Source: Culicoidibacter larvae (GTDB taxonomy: Bacteria; Bacillota_I; Bacilli_A; Culicoidibacterales; Culicoidibacteraceae). Taken from it: 64,000 nt of DNA. The notes under the pieces were generated by a model. That model did no database searches. It was not told where the DNA came from and saw only the letters and a list, made by a program, of their open reading frames with translations. Location of the stretch: NCBI RefSeq assembly GCF_005771635.1, contig NZ_VBWP01000008.1, forward strand, positions 1-64,000, written 5' to 3'. The stretch's first letter is position 1. Each line of letters begins with the position of its first letter. This document shows, piece by piece, positions 53,487-62,718 of the stretch. Position numbers and translations under genes: made by a program.

Positions 53487-55019
53487 ATGAGTAAAAATTT
53501 TGATTTGGATAGTTTGATTAATGCTAATGATTCTGATAATGCGGACTTATTGCAATCATTTATCAAGCTTATAGATAATAATTATTCATATGATGGAAAG
53601 AACCCGATTAAACCTGAAGAAATTGCAGGGTTAGTTTCATTTGCTAAAAAGAGTAAAAATATATTTAGTAAAGTAAAACGTGAAGGATATTTTATGCACA
53701 GTTTAATAATGCATGGAGTTAGAGAAGAATTCGATATCCTGCGATTTAGTGCTAAATCAGTTTTTAACTTAGAACTAAAAAGTAAGCTCCCTAAAAATGG
53801 AGTTGAGATGATTAAAGGGCAAATGCAAAGACACAGTCATTTACTGTCTATTTTATCAAAACGAATAACTGTCTGCACATACATAACAAAGACAGAGCAA
53901 TTATTTTTTTTGAATACTGACAATGAGCTTGAGTTAATTACATTCGAAGAATTATCTAAAAAAATTGATGAAGACTTTGTAAATCAAAATGAGCTAGAGA
54001 ATATTGATTCTACTGATTTAATTATTTCTCCCTACTCACAACCAAAAGAATTTGCAGAGCATAATTATTTTTTAACGGATGAACAGAAACAAATAAAAAC
54101 ATTGATATTGAATGATTCAGCAAATAGAATTGGAATTACTGGAGGTCCCGGAACTGGGAAGTCTTTATTGCTATTCGATATAGCCGTAGAGTTAAAAAGA
54201 ATTGGATATTCATGCCTTATTGTTTTTTGTGGAAATTTACCAGAGGCAGAAGATATAACAACTCACATAGGGATTGATGTTATTCCAATAAAAAGATTAA
54301 CTTCAGCAATTATTGAGAGTAAAGATGTGCTTTTATACGATGAAGCTCAAAGAATATATCCCTTAGATTTTAACGTTATTCAAGAAATAAAAGGTAAAAA
54401 AATTATTTTATCAGTTGACAATCAGCAAACACTTCACATTAGTGAAAAAAACCGAAACATACAAAAATTTATCGAAGACAATAGCGATTATCAGATTCAT
54501 ACCTTAAAAAGGAAAATACGAATTGATGCTGAGATGAGTACGTTTATAAAACTCCTGCTAAATAAAAGTGCTCGAAATATACAACCTGCTGCATTTTCTA
54601 AAATATCAGTATCCTATTTTGAAAATGATGAGGATGCCTTTGCACATATTGAAAACAAATGCCATAATGAAGGTTATGTTTCAATTGAACTTACTGAATA
54701 TGAAACGAAAAGTAGCCGAGTTATTAAGTGTAAACATTTTTTTGACGATTCATTTTCTACCCATGATGTAGTTGGACGCGAATATAAAAATGTATTAGTA
54801 TGTCTAAACAGACATTATTATTATGAAGAAACTGAACTAAGTCGTGGTCTGTTAAAATATAATAATCCCGATTATTATCCGCATCACGAGATATCGTGCA
54901 CATTTCAGGCATTAACAAGAGTAAAGAATAAATTGCATTTAGTCATAATTAAAAATCCGGAAGTATTCATTAAGGTTCAAGAAATACTGACAATGAATAA
55001 GGATAAATTGAATGCTTGA
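53487..55019 (+). CDS. orphan SF1/DUF2075-type DNA/RNA helicase-like ATPase
   Basis: Protein of 510 aa. An N-terminal ~190-residue domain is unrecognised. The RecA-like core has Walker A RIGITGGPGTGKSLLLFDIA (about residues 212-231), Walker B DVLLYDEAQRIYPL, VDNQQTLH as a motif III-like segment, and C-terminal motifs VVGREYKNVLVCLN and TFQALTRVKNKLHLVII, as in UvrD-type motif VI. Such ATPases occur in phage defence and mobile regions, but no partner gene is adjacent. ATG 53487 is 8 nt after GTGGGG; ATG 53481 is too close. The gene is markedly richer in AT than its neighbours, suggesting transfer. Confidence 0.8.
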   Translation: MSKNFDLDSLINANDSDNADLLQSFIKLIDNNYSYDGKNPIKPEEIAGLVSFAKKSKNIFSKVKREGYFMHSLIMHGVREEFDILRFSAKSVFNLELKSKLPKNGVEMIKGQMQRHSHLLSILSKRITVCTYITKTEQLFFLNTDNELELITFEELSKKIDEDFVNQNELENIDSTDLIISPYSQPKEFAEHNYFLTDEQKQIKTLILNDSANRIGITGGPGTGKSLLLFDIAVELKRIGYSCLIVFCGNLPEAEDITTHIGIDVIPIKRLTSAIIESKDVLLYDEAQRIYPLDFNVIQEIKGKKIILSVDNQQTLHISEKNRNIQKFIEDNSDYQIHTLKRKIRIDAEMSTFIKLLLNKSARNIQPAAFSKISVSYFENDEDAFAHIENKCHNEGYVSIELTEYETKSSRVIKCKHFFDDSFSTHDVVGREYKNVLVCLNRHYYYEETELSRGLLKYNNPDYYPHHEISCTFQALTRVKNKLHLVIIKNPEVFIKVQEILTMNKDKLNA

Positions 55020-55322
55020 TAATGGAGAACCAAAAGCATACACTAGTTAGTTAAATAATTCATATATAAATAGATAGGCAAAGTGGGTGTTAAATTAAAT
55101 AAATTTGTTAAAAAGCAATTCATCTAACTAAGAGAGAGTACTCCTGCAGTTAATATTCTTTCATTGTAGAATTTATAGAAACAGTAAGTTATGTTCTTAA
55201 TAACTAATAAAGATTTCTTTTGTCTAAAAATTTTAAAATTAGTAGACAAATTTAGTGAAAGTTTTGTTAATATAAATAAGAAGTGCTTTACAATAAAATT
55301 ATGACACCAGAAAATAATTTCT
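55020..55322. other. AT-rich non-coding stretch
   Basis: No credible gene. The only structure I see is TTTGTCTA (55219-55226) and TAGACAAA (55243-55250), an 8-bp inverted repeat around an A/T-rich loop. No terminator for the helicase gene is obvious. Confidence 0.5.
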
Positions 55323-55351
55323 TTGACAAAGTGTAGGCAATTGGCTACAAT
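55323..55351 (+). promoter_or_regulatory. promoter of the thrS leader
   Basis: TTGACA (55323-55328) and TACAAT (55346-55351) with 17-bp spacing. Confidence 0.85.
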
Positions 55352-55357
55352 ATATAC

Positions 55358-55609
55358 ATATAATAAATGCGTATGGATAAAGGATACGATTAATGTTGTC
55401 ACTGTTATAGAGACGCGCGCCATGGCTGGAAGTGTGCGATATACAATGTTGGTTACTCCCTTTAGAGCAGGGCTCGAAAGAGATTCCCGGTTTTTATGAA
55501 TGACCGTTATCAATTCGAAAGTGTGTGAGACGATATGTTTTACAAATTAAGGTGGTACCGCGGAGTTGCTTCGTCCTTGTAGTTGAAGGATTGAGGTAGC
55601 TCCTTTTTT
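55358..55609 (+). ncRNA. T-box leader of thrS
   Basis: A ~250-nt leader with the diagnostic T-box AAGGTGGTACCGCG (from 55549), a Stem I region with GCTGGAAGTGTGC, and an intrinsic terminator formed by GGAG...CTCC and TCCTT/AAGGA (55562-55603) followed by TTTTTT. Uncharged tRNA-Thr should stabilise the antiterminator and allow thrS expression. Thr triplets ACA and ACT occur in the expected 3' part of Stem I, but I could not decide which is the specifier. Confidence 0.94.
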
Positions 55610-55629
55610 GATTTTTGGAGGTTGGATGT

Positions 55630-57561
55630 ATGTCTAAAGTGATGATTACGTTTCCGGATGGGAACCAGAAAGAATTTGATGCCGGGGTGAGTGTGGCGGC
55701 GATAGCCGGCAGTATTTCACCGGGGCTTAAGAAGCGTTCGGTGGCAGGAATTGTCAACGATGAGCTGTATGATTTTAATCGCCCGATTTTGGTGGATAGC
55801 ACAGTGCAGATTATTACTAATGATATGCCGGAGGCGTTTGCGGTGTTGAATCATTCGACAGCGCATTTGCTGGCGCAGGCAGTGAAGCGCTTGTTCCCCG
55901 AGGCGAAGTTTGGGGTGGGACCGGCGATTGAGGAAGGTTTCTACTACGATATTGATTCCGGTGATGTGAAGATTACTGAGGAGGATTTACCTCGCATTGA
56001 AGCAGAGATGAAGAAAGTGGCTGGCGAGAAGTTTGAAATGGTTCGGCGCGAGGTGTCTCGTGATGAAGCATTACGGATTTTTGCAGGTGATCAGTATAAG
56101 CTGGAACTTATTGAGGCGATTCCTGATGGCGAGGTTATTACTGTTTATTCACAAGGCGAGTTTACTGATTTGTGTGCCGGTGGGCATGTTGGTTGGACAA
56201 ATTTAATTAAGCATTTTAAGTTGTTGTCTATTGCTGGCGCATACTGGCGCGGTGATTCTAACAATGTGCAGTTGCAACGGATTTATGGTACTGCTTGGTT
56301 TTCTAAGGAAGATTTGGAGCAGCATTTGCAAATTCTTGAGGAGCGGCGTGAGCGCGACCATCGTAAGATTGGTAAGGAACTTGAGTTATTTACTTTTAAT
56401 GATTTAGCCGGTAAGGGTTTAGCAATGTGGTTGCCGAATGGTGCAGCGATTCGTCGTGAACTTGAGCGATATATTGTTGATATGGAGTTGAAATCTGGGT
56501 ATCAGCATGTGTATACACCAGTTATGGGCTCAGTTGATTTATATAAAACTTCAGGGCATTGGGATCATTATCATGAAGACATGTTCCCGGTTATGGAGAT
56601 GGAGAATGAAGAATTGGTGTTACGGCCAATGAACTGTCCGCATCATATGATGATTTATGGTGTGAAGCCGCGTTCTTATCGTGAGTTACCAATTCGTATC
56701 GGTGAGCTTGGGACAATGCATCGTTATGAAAAGTCTGGTGCTTTAACTGGTTTGGAGCGGGTTCGCGGAATGTGCTTAAATGATGCCCATTTATTCGTTC
56801 GTCCTGATCAAATTGCTGAGGAGTTTAAAAAGGTTTTAGACTTAATCCATAAAGTGTATGCTGATTTGGATATTACTCCAACATATTATCGTTTGTCACT
56901 ACGTGATCCGGAAAATAAGGATAAATATTTTGATGATGACGCGATGTGGGAACAATCACAAGCAATGTTGCGCGATGTTTTAGTTGATGCCGGTGTTGCA
57001 TTCGTTGAAGCTGAAGATGAAGCCGCATTTTATGGTCCTAAATTAGATATTCAAGTAAAAAGTGCAATTGGGCATGAGTTTACATTATCAACTGTTCAAC
57101 TAGACTTCTTATTACCGGAAAAGTTTGATTTAACTTATATCGGTGAAGATGGTAACAAACATCGTCCGGTTGTTATTCACCGTGGCGTTATTTCAACTAT
57201 GGAGCGGATGACTGCATATCTTATTGAAGAATATAAAGGAGCGTTCCCATTATGGTTGGCACCAACACAAATTGTTGCCGTTCCAGTTAACAATGGTATC
57301 CACGGGGAGTATGTGCAAAGTATTTTTGAAGAGCTCAACGAACTTGGCATTCGCGTAGGTGTTGATAACCGTGAAGAAAAAATGGGTTACAAAATCCGTG
57401 AAGCACAGGTTGGTAAAGTACCGTTCACGTTAGTAATCGGTGATAAGGAAATGGAAAACAACCAAATTACTTATCGAAAATATGGAACTGAGCAATCAGT
57501 GACAATTGATCGAGCAGACTTCATTCCGTTTATTTTGCAGCAAATTGCTGAGAAAAAATAG
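55630..57561 (+). CDS. thrS: threonyl-tRNA synthetase
   Basis: Class II synthetase of 643 aa. Domains: N-terminal TGS ([16 protein letters not shown]), the editing/second-additional domain ([25 protein letters not shown]), the catalytic core with zinc ligands ([13 protein letters not shown] and later His residues), motif 2 [21 protein letters not shown], and the C-terminal anticodon-binding domain ([12 protein letters not shown]). ATG 55630 is 8 nt after GGAGG. Controlled by the T-box. In B. subtilis it follows dnaI closely; here accessory genes lie between. Confidence 0.98.
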   Translation: MSKVMITFPDGNQKEFDAGVSVAAIAGSISPGLKKRSVAGIVNDELYDFNRPILVDSTVQIITNDMPEAFAVLNHSTAHLLAQAVKRLFPEAKFGVGPAIEEGFYYDIDSGDVKITEEDLPRIEAEMKKVAGEKFEMVRREVSRDEALRIFAGDQYKLELIEAIPDGEVITVYSQGEFTDLCAGGHVGWTNLIKHFKLLSIAGAYWRGDSNNVQLQRIYGTAWFSKEDLEQHLQILEERRERDHRKIGKELELFTFNDLAGKGLAMWLPNGAAIRRELERYIVDMELKSGYQHVYTPVMGSVDLYKTSGHWDHYHEDMFPVMEMENEELVLRPMNCPHHMMIYGVKPRSYRELPIRIGELGTMHRYEKSGALTGLERVRGMCLNDAHLFVRPDQIAEEFKKVLDLIHKVYADLDITPTYYRLSLRDPENKDKYFDDDAMWEQSQAMLRDVLVDAGVAFVEAEDEAAFYGPKLDIQVKSAIGHEFTLSTVQLDFLLPEKFDLTYIGEDGNKHRPVVIHRGVISTMERMTAYLIEEYKGAFPLWLAPTQIVAVPVNNGIHGEYVQSIFEELNELGIRVGVDNREEKMGYKIREAQVGKVPFTLVIGDKEMENNQITYRKYGTEQSVTIDRADFIPFILQQIAEKK

Positions 57562-57563
57562 TG

Positions 57564-57598
57564 AAAAATCCGTTGTTTTAGGACAACGGATTTTTTTC
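57564..57598 (+). terminator. intrinsic terminator after thrS
   Basis: AAAAATCCGTTGT and ACAACGGATTTTT around TTTAGG, then T residues. Confidence 0.92.
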
Positions 57599-57616
57599 TG
57601 AGCATATCGCAAGCAT

Positions 57617-57636
57617 TTATCACTAATTAGTGATAA
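57617..57636 (+). promoter_or_regulatory. 20-bp perfect palindrome before the nitroreductase gene
   Basis: TTATCACTAATTAGTGATAA is fully self-complementary. It overlaps a likely -10 (GATAAT, 57632-57637) and lies ~35 bp before the start codon. It is a probable operator, perhaps for a MarR- or HxlR-type redox/quinone regulator. Confidence 0.65.
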
Positions 57637-57670
57637 TATATGGTTGTAACCAATTAGGAGGTTTTTAAAA

Positions 57671-58276
57671 ATGAGTATTGAAACAAAAACATTAAAAGAA
57701 GCAATTCGTGAGCGTCGCTCAATCCACAGCTTAACAAAAAAAGCTGGCGTAGACCAAGCGTACTTAGACAAAATTATTGAAACTGTGCGTTATGCACCAA
57801 GTGCATTCAATATGCAGAGTACTCGAATGGTTGTTTTACTAAACGAAAAACATGAACAATTCTGGGATATGGTAACAAAAACTTTAGAAGCAGTAACTCC
57901 TGCAGAGCATTTCCCAAGCACATTAGAAAAAATGCAAGGATTCAAAGGTGGAAACGGAACAATTCTTTTCTTTGAAGACCAAGCAGTTGTTGAAGGCTAT
58001 ATGGAACAAGCGCCATTATATGCATCAAACTTCCCTGGATGGTCATTACAAGGTGATGCAATTATGCAATATGCAATGTGGCTGTCATTAACAAGTGAAG
58101 GATTCGGCGTATCAATCCAGCACTACAATCCATTAATTGATAATCAAGTACAAGAAATGTATGGCGTACCTGGAAACTGGACACTAATCGCACAAATGCC
58201 ATTTGGTGAACCAAATAATACCCCAGGCGAAAAAACATTCTTACCACTTGATGATGTAGTAACATTTGTTCAATAA
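57671..58276 (+). CDS. nitroreductase-family flavoprotein
   Basis: FMN-dependent NAD(P)H oxidoreductase of 201 aa, of the short nitroreductase type related to fatty-acid-repression mutant protein/YdgI-like enzymes. Visible: the basic FMN-binding EAIRERRSIHSLTKKA, TVRYAPSAFNMQSTRMVVL, GDAIMQYAMWLSLTSEGFGVSIQHYNP and the C-terminal LIAQMPFGEP. Codon use is that of a highly expressed gene. AGGAGG precedes ATG 57671. The upstream palindrome suggests inducible control, perhaps by quinones or electrophiles. Confidence 0.9.
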   Translation: MSIETKTLKEAIRERRSIHSLTKKAGVDQAYLDKIIETVRYAPSAFNMQSTRMVVLLNEKHEQFWDMVTKTLEAVTPAEHFPSTLEKMQGFKGGNGTILFFEDQAVVEGYMEQAPLYASNFPGWSLQGDAIMQYAMWLSLTSEGFGVSIQHYNPLIDNQVQEMYGVPGNWTLIAQMPFGEPNNTPGEKTFLPLDDVVTFVQ

Positions 58277-58311
58277 AAAAAACGGTCTCAAGGCAACCCT
58301 TGAGACCGTTT
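58277..58311 (+). terminator. intrinsic terminator after the nitroreductase gene
   Basis: ACGGTCTCAAGG and CCTTGAGACCGT around CAAC, flanked by A- and T-runs. Confidence 0.9.
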
Positions 58312-58348
58312 TAAACCGAGACGGAGCTGAACTCCGTCTCGGTTTTTC
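58312..58348. terminator. second hairpin, terminator for the converging PhnB-like gene
   Basis: AAACCGAGACGGAG and its complement around CTGAA, with TTTTTC on the plus side and AAA on the other. Two strong hairpins in tandem isolate the converging genes. Confidence 0.85.
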
Positions 58349-58356
58349 TTTGTCAA

Positions 58357-58800
58357 TTATTTATAAGTAAAATAGTAATCATCTTCAGCTACATTGACTT
58401 GCCAAGTAATACCGAACTTATCTTTAAGAGCACCATATAGTGGTGACCATGATACTTCCATTAGCGGCATAATGACTTGACCACCTGCTGCCAGATTGTT
58501 GAAATATTTCTCAGCTAAAACTTTATCTTTGATAACAATTGAAACACAGAAATTATTCCCGGGTGTAAAAGTCATACCCATACCTTCAGGAACATCGGAA
58601 AGCATAATCATACCGCCGGCAAATTTTACCGAAGCATTTGCTATCAATGCTTTAGTAGCTTCATCCATCGGAAATTCTGAATCCTCAGGTAATTCACCTA
58701 AAGTCATTATACGAACATCGTAGCCATCAAGCGCTTCCTCATAGAATTTAACTGCTTCGCGACTCTCGGTTTTAAAGTTTAAATATGCGATAACTGCCAT
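58357..58800 (-). CDS. PhnB-like VOC (glyoxalase/bleomycin-resistance fold) protein
   Basis: Protein of 147 aa with the paired beta-alpha-beta-beta-beta modules of the VOC superfamily in its PhnB/YjdN form: AYLNFKTESREAVKFYEEAL at the start, then MIMLSDVPEGM, FCVSIVIKDKVLAEKYFNNLAAGGQVIMPL and WSPLYGALKDKFGITWQV near the end. Family members lack a settled biochemical role. A related gene lies at 59917-60282. Confidence 0.88.
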   Translation of the reverse strand: MAVIAYLNFKTESREAVKFYEEALDGYDVRIMTLGELPEDSEFPMDEATKALIANASVKFAGGMIMLSDVPEGMGMTFTPGNNFCVSIVIKDKVLAEKYFNNLAAGGQVIMPLMEVSWSPLYGALKDKFGITWQVNVAEDDYYFTYK

Positions 58801-58951
58801 AATTTATCAACCTCTCCTTTATAAGATAGCTAAAATATAACACGAGTGGCTGAAAAAAGACAGCAGAATGATTTATAAAATGCAATTTCATTGAAGCACA
58901 CTTTTTTTCGTACTATAATGAAGAAAATATAACAATGAGAGCAGTGGAAAA

Positions 58952-59308
58952 ATGCCGGAAATTTATGAGCAAATTAATCAGTTAATCAGCAACATCACCG
59001 GAGTACATGGAAAAGAATATACTATTGGTAAGTTTACCGGGTTGGGCTGGCTGAATTTTCATTATGTTTGCAGTACTTACGATGGACCATACCCGCGAAT
59101 TTCACTAAAACAATATGAGAAAACAGTAAATGTTTATTATGCGCTTTGGGAAGATGGACAAGGCGTTGTTGAAGGCTATAAAGATGTTTTCGGTAAAAGT
59201 AACGTTGGCAAAAATTGCATCCGCATCCGTAAGTTGGATGAGCAAAAAATTGCCGCGCTGGAAGAGTTGACTCGCATTGCGCTTACTAAAGGAACGGAAA
59301 CTATATAG
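58952..59308 (+). CDS. DUF1801-like small protein (118 aa)
   Basis: Small soluble protein. The C-terminal block with KSNVGKNCIRIRKLDEQKIAALEEL resembles the DUF1801/YdhG fold, where a similar GKxxIRxxxL-x-L pattern ends the domain. The N-terminal part is not diagnostic. ATG 58952 has a weak RBS. It is followed by a strong terminator shared with the converging gene. Function unknown. Confidence 0.6.
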   Translation: MPEIYEQINQLISNITGVHGKEYTIGKFTGLGWLNFHYVCSTYDGPYPRISLKQYEKTVNVYYALWEDGQGVVEGYKDVFGKSNVGKNCIRIRKLDEQKIAALEELTRIALTKGTETI

Positions 59309-59324
59309 TTTTTTGAGAAAATTT

Positions 59325-59357
59325 GAAGGCTCCGGAACCACAGGTTCCGGAGCCTTC
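59325..59357. terminator. bidirectional terminator
   Basis: GAAGGCTCCGGAACC and its exact complement around ACA, between converging genes. Confidence 0.88.
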
Positions 59358-59368
59358 TTAGTTTTAAA

Positions 59369-59788
59369 TTAAAGTGTACCATGTACCTCTTGCCAGTCCA
59401 CTAACAAATTATACTTTTCGGTAGTGAATTTTAGCACGCAATATGCAGGATCATCATAGCCACTGAAGTGATTAGTTAATCCGCCATACCACATCTCTTT
59501 TTTGATTTGCGGATCGGTAATAATTTCAATCGTACCAGTCAGGGTAATGTTATACTCTGGTGAATTAAAACAAACACTAGCCTTATTACATTTTTTTATC
59601 CGGCTGACTTTGGGGCTCAATTGTCCGGTGCAAAAAGTTATCCAGTTAACACCATCAGCCTTTGAGGCAGTAATTGTTGATACAGTTGGGCCGCCATCAA
59701 AATCGATTAATCCCAAAGTGCAGTAGGTGCCTTCGCCAGAATGTTCTTCGATAATTGCTCCGGCCTTTTCCAAAATCTTTTCATTCAT
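59369..59788 (-). CDS. pyridoxamine-5'-phosphate-oxidase-like flavin-binding protein
   Basis: Split-barrel protein of 139 aa. GTYCTLGLIDFDGGPTVSTI, WITFCTGQLSPKVSRIKKCNKASVCF and the ITLTGTIEIITDP segment fit the general-stress/PNPOx-like FMN- or F420-binding fold. MWYGGLTNHFSGYDDPAYCVLKF is a typical C-terminal stretch of the short Bacillota members. ATG 59788 follows GGAGG; the frame continues upstream through the RBS. The physiological substrate is unknown. Confidence 0.87.
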   Translation of the reverse strand: MNEKILEKAGAIIEEHSGEGTYCTLGLIDFDGGPTVSTITASKADGVNWITFCTGQLSPKVSRIKKCNKASVCFNSPEYNITLTGTIEIITDPQIKKEMWYGGLTNHFSGYDDPAYCVLKFTTEKYNLLVDWQEVHGTL

Positions 59789-59916
59789 TTTCTTTACCTC
59801 CACAAGTAAAATGTTTATTTATATTCATTATATACTTAATTTTATCTTGCGCCAAACATTATTTTGGTAATTTGTACATGAATTCCAGAGTTTATGAATG
59901 GTGTATTTTGTATATA

Positions 59917-60282
59917 TTAAACCCAAAATGCCCATCTTACATCAAACATATCAATAAATCTGACAGTGCATGGACTGTAGTCGGTCGGTTGTAATGACTC
60001 AATTGTAGTGCTGCCATTTTGCATTATTTCGTATGCTCTTAGTAAAGCGGCTTCATCGTCAAATTGAACACAAAGTTGATAGCCGCCTGACTTTGAATAA
60101 CCATCATCATTACCAAAGTCGTTTACGATTAATGGTTTATTATCGATGAGCATTTCCGCATGAATAACAAGTGAATGTTCCGGATCTTCAATCAAGGTTT
60201 CCACCGAAGCATTAAGAGCCTGCTTATAGAGTTCGATTGCTTCTTTACATTGGCCGTTAAAATAAATGTGAGTTACTAACAA
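59917..60282 (-). CDS. PhnB-like VOC protein, second copy
   Basis: Protein of 121 aa with the short PhnB form: VTHIYFNGQCKEAIELYKQALNASV, LVIHAEMLIDNKPLIVNDFG, and the YQLCVQFDDEAALLRAYEIMQNG helix. The C terminus TVRFIDMFDVRWAFWV matches the DKFGxxWxI end of the family. AGGAGG precedes ATG 60282. A TATAAT box on the minus strand lies at 60337-60342. It is only moderately similar to the other PhnB-like protein here. Confidence 0.87.
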   Translation of the reverse strand: MLVTHIYFNGQCKEAIELYKQALNASVETLIEDPEHSLVIHAEMLIDNKPLIVNDFGNDDGYSKSGGYQLCVQFDDEAALLRAYEIMQNGSTTIESLQPTDYSPCTVRFIDMFDVRWAFWV

Positions 60283-60356
60283 AATTATTCCTCCTAAATT
60301 ACTATAAAATTTTCGTGCTGTCTAATATTCGCCTGTATTATAACATGCTGAAAATT

Positions 60357-60390
60357 AAAAAACCACCAGCGCTGGTAATGCTGGTGGTTT
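60357..60390 (-). terminator. terminator of the amino-acid ABC operon
   Basis: On the minus strand AAACCACCAGC and GCTGGTGGTTT form a stem followed by TTTAATTTT. It lies 30 nt after the last gene of the operon. Confidence 0.85.
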
Positions 60391-60420
60391 GAAAAACAAA
60401 AATGTTTACTTATGCCTTTT

Positions 60421-61143
60421 CTATAAAACTTTCGATAAAAATTCCTGAGCCCGAGGATGTTGCGGGTTTTGGAAAAATTGTTGTGGTGTGGCAACTTCTA
60501 GTATTTGACCCTCATCCATAAAGACGATGCGGTCACCAACTTCACGAGCAAAGCCCATTTCATGAGTAACAACAACCATGGTCATACCTTCAAAGGCAAG
60601 ATCTTTCATAACTTGCAGTACTTCTTTGACCATTTCCGGATCCAATGCACTGGTTGGCTCATCAAAGAGCATAACATCTGGTTGCATTGCCAGGGCACGG
60701 GCAATAGCAACCCGTTGCTTTTGCCCGCCGGATAACTGACTAGGGAAGTTATCGGCTTTTTCTGCTAAGCCAACTTTTTCGAGCAGGTTGCGGGCAACCT
60801 GCTCGGCTTCGGGCTTAGGTATTTTCTTGACTTTAATCGGTGATAAAGTCAAGTTGTTCAAAATTGATTTGTGGGGGAAAAGATTGAAGTGCTGGAAAAC
60901 CATACCCATCTTTTCGCGCAGCTTATCAATGTTTACTTTTTTATTCACAAGCGAAGTACCTTCAAAAATGATATCGCCTTTAGTCGGCGTTTCCAAAAGA
61001 TTCATACACCGCAGCAAGGTACTTTTACCACTGCCGGATGGACCGATAATAACTACAACTTCGCCGCTGGCAACGTCAAGATTGATATCTTTTAAAACCT
61101 CTAATTGATTGAAGGATTTATATAATGATTGTACTGAAATCAT
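60421..61143 (-). CDS. glnQ: polar amino-acid ABC transporter ATP-binding protein (GlnQ type)
   Basis: ATPase of 240 aa: Walker [22 protein letters not shown]-loop [13 protein letters not shown], signature [15 protein letters not shown], Walker [17 protein letters not shown] and H-loop [10 protein letters not shown], all in the form typical of glutamine/polar amino-acid importers. The start is ATG 61143, overlapping the permease stop as ATGA, with AAGGAAG upstream. Last gene of a four-gene unit: dipeptidase, binding protein, permease, ATPase. Confidence 0.93.
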   Translation of the reverse strand: MISVQSLYKSFNQLEVLKDINLDVASGEVVVIIGPSGSGKSTLLRCMNLLETPTKGDIIFEGTSLVNKKVNIDKLREKMGMVFQHFNLFPHKSILNNLTLSPIKVKKIPKPEAEQVARNLLEKVGLAEKADNFPSQLSGGQKQRVAIARALAMQPDVMLFDEPTSALDPEMVKEVLQVMKDLAFEGMTMVVVTHEMGFAREVGDRIVFMDEGQILEVATPQQFFQNPQHPRAQEFLSKVL

Positions 61144-61811
61144 CTTGCCCACTTCCTTTCTAAGCCCTTAAGCAGTCTTGAGAGTCCAAACGTAAGGACA
61201 AAATAAATGAGTGCGGCAAATAGTAATGGTGTAAATGGTAAGTAAGTCTGATTTCTGACAGTATTGGCATTGTACATAAGGTCGGCAACACCAATGACCG
61301 AAACAATCGAAGACTCTTTAATAATCGTGATGAATTCATTACCTAATGCCGGCAAGATATTCTTAAATGCCTGTGGAATCACAATATAGCGTAATGCCTG
61401 ATAGTATGACATACCAAGCGTACGTCCGGCTTCAAGCTGACCAGTATCAACCGCGTTGATTCCGCCACGGATAATTTCCGCAACATAAGCACCACTATTG
61501 ATTGAAACCGCAACGATACTGGCAAGCACTGGATCGAGTTTGATGCCAATTGCCGGTAAGCCGAAGTAGATAATATAAACTTGTACCAATAGCGGGGTAC
61601 CGCGGATAAACTCAACGTAAACTGAGGCTAAAGCTTGCAATACTTTTATTTTTGAAATCTTCATGACTGAAAGCAGTAAACCTAAAATTGTTCCCAGCAG
61701 TACACCGAAGAGGGCAATAAAAACCGTCATCAATGTTCCGGAGAGGAACATTGGCCAGTATTTCTCTAAAAAGCCAAACCAGCTGACAAATTGTTGTAGT
61801 ATAGCGTCCAA
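61140..61811 (-). CDS. polar amino-acid ABC transporter permease (GlnP/HisM type)
   Basis: Membrane subunit of 223 aa with about five helices. Family markers: [85 protein letters not shown] (the EAA loop region) and [16 protein letters not shown]. It overlaps the ATPase gene by 4 nt and starts 29 nt after the binding-protein gene. Confidence 0.93.
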   Translation of the reverse strand: MDAILQQFVSWFGFLEKYWPMFLSGTLMTVFIALFGVLLGTILGLLLSVMKISKIKVLQALASVYVEFIRGTPLLVQVYIIYFGLPAIGIKLDPVLASIVAVSINSGAYVAEIIRGGINAVDTGQLEAGRTLGMSYYQALRYIVIPQAFKNILPALGNEFITIIKESSIVSVIGVADLMYNANTVRNQTYLPFTPLLFAALIYFVLTFGLSRLLKGLERKWAR

Positions 61812-61840
61812 ATAAAACAGCTCCTTTTCGTGTTGTAGAA

Positions 61841-62656
61841 TTAGTCTTGATTAGAGAATAATGTGTCAGCTTCTACATAAAATTGACTCACTTGATCTTT
61901 GGCGAGTAAGTCGGCGATGACTTTGTTCACCTCGGCAACAAATTCATCGTTCCCTTTAGCAATCGCGATGGCCGAACCGCTGCCGCTTACCGGCACGCTG
62001 AATGGTGCAACCGCAAGATCAGCATATTTACCTGTCAATTGGTCACCAACATTTTTTTCAACAATTAAAGCTTCAATATTACCATTTTCGAGCTCTTGGA
62101 CTAAATCAAGTACTTTAGGCATTGACCGAACTTCAGCATCAGCTACTTTTAACGCAGCTTCCTCTTGAATGGAACCTTGCTGGGCACCGATTTTTTTACC
62201 ATCAAGGCTGGCCAAATCGTTGTAGCTGGCAAGAACATCTTTTTTAACTAGTACACCAATTTCGGCTTGATAGTAAATATCGCTGAAATCAACATTTTGT
62301 TTCCGCTCTTCAGTTGGTGACATTCCGGCAATAACCATGTCAACAGTTCCGGTAGAAAGGGCCGGCAGCAAACCGCTGAAGTCCATGTCTTTGACAACCA
62401 ATTCAACACCGAGGTGATCGGCAACTGCTTGAGCAATTGCAATATCAAAACCAACAATTGTGTCTTGACCATTCTCAATCACATGGAACTCGTATGGCGG
62501 ATAATCAGCGCTAGTACCAAGTACAAGCTGACCACTGGCTTTTATCTGGTCTAATTTTGACTGACCTGCATCAGCAGAGCTGCCGCAGGCAGTGAGCATG
62601 TGTGATGCGAGCAGTAATAAAGCGGCTGTAGCCGTTACTAATTTAAACTTTTTCAT
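61841..62656 (-). CDS. amino-acid ABC transporter substrate-binding lipoprotein
   Basis: Extracellular SBP_bac_3 lipoprotein of 271 aa. A signal peptide with a lipobox ends LTAC at Cys24. The mature part has LVLGTSADYPPYEFH, VGFDIAIAQAVADHLGVELVVKDMDFSGLLPALSTGTVDMVIAGMSPTEERKQNVDFS and the KIGAQQGSIQEE hinge, typical of glutamine/arginine/lysine-type binders. I choose ATG 62656 after AAGGAG; the longer frame runs into the intercistronic hairpin. The exact amino acid is unknown. Confidence 0.92.
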   Translation of the reverse strand: MKKFKLVTATAALLLLASHMLTACGSSADAGQSKLDQIKASGQLVLGTSADYPPYEFHVIENGQDTIVGFDIAIAQAVADHLGVELVVKDMDFSGLLPALSTGTVDMVIAGMSPTEERKQNVDFSDIYYQAEIGVLVKKDVLASYNDLASLDGKKIGAQQGSIQEEAALKVADAEVRSMPKVLDLVQELENGNIEALIVEKNVGDQLTGKYADLAVAPFSVPVSGSGSAIAIAKGNDEFVAEVNKVIADLLAKDQVSQFYVEADTLFSNQD

Positions 62657-62679
62657 AAATATAATCTCCTTTATTTTGC

Positions 62680-62718
62680 GATTGATTGGTGCGGCGCTTC
62701 GCCGCCCGTCAATCAATC
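62680..62718. other. intercistronic hairpin between the dipeptidase and binding-protein genes
   Basis: GATTGATTG (62680-62688) and CAATCAATC (62710-62718) enclose GCGGCG/CGCCGC with a CTT loop. It overlaps the dipeptidase stop codon and lacks a good T-run. It probably stabilises the downstream binding-protein mRNA or reduces read-through. Confidence 0.6.

Noticed and set aside
55302-55337. 11-codon ORF before the thrS T-box
   Set aside because: It overlaps the promoter -35 box and has no ribosome binding site.
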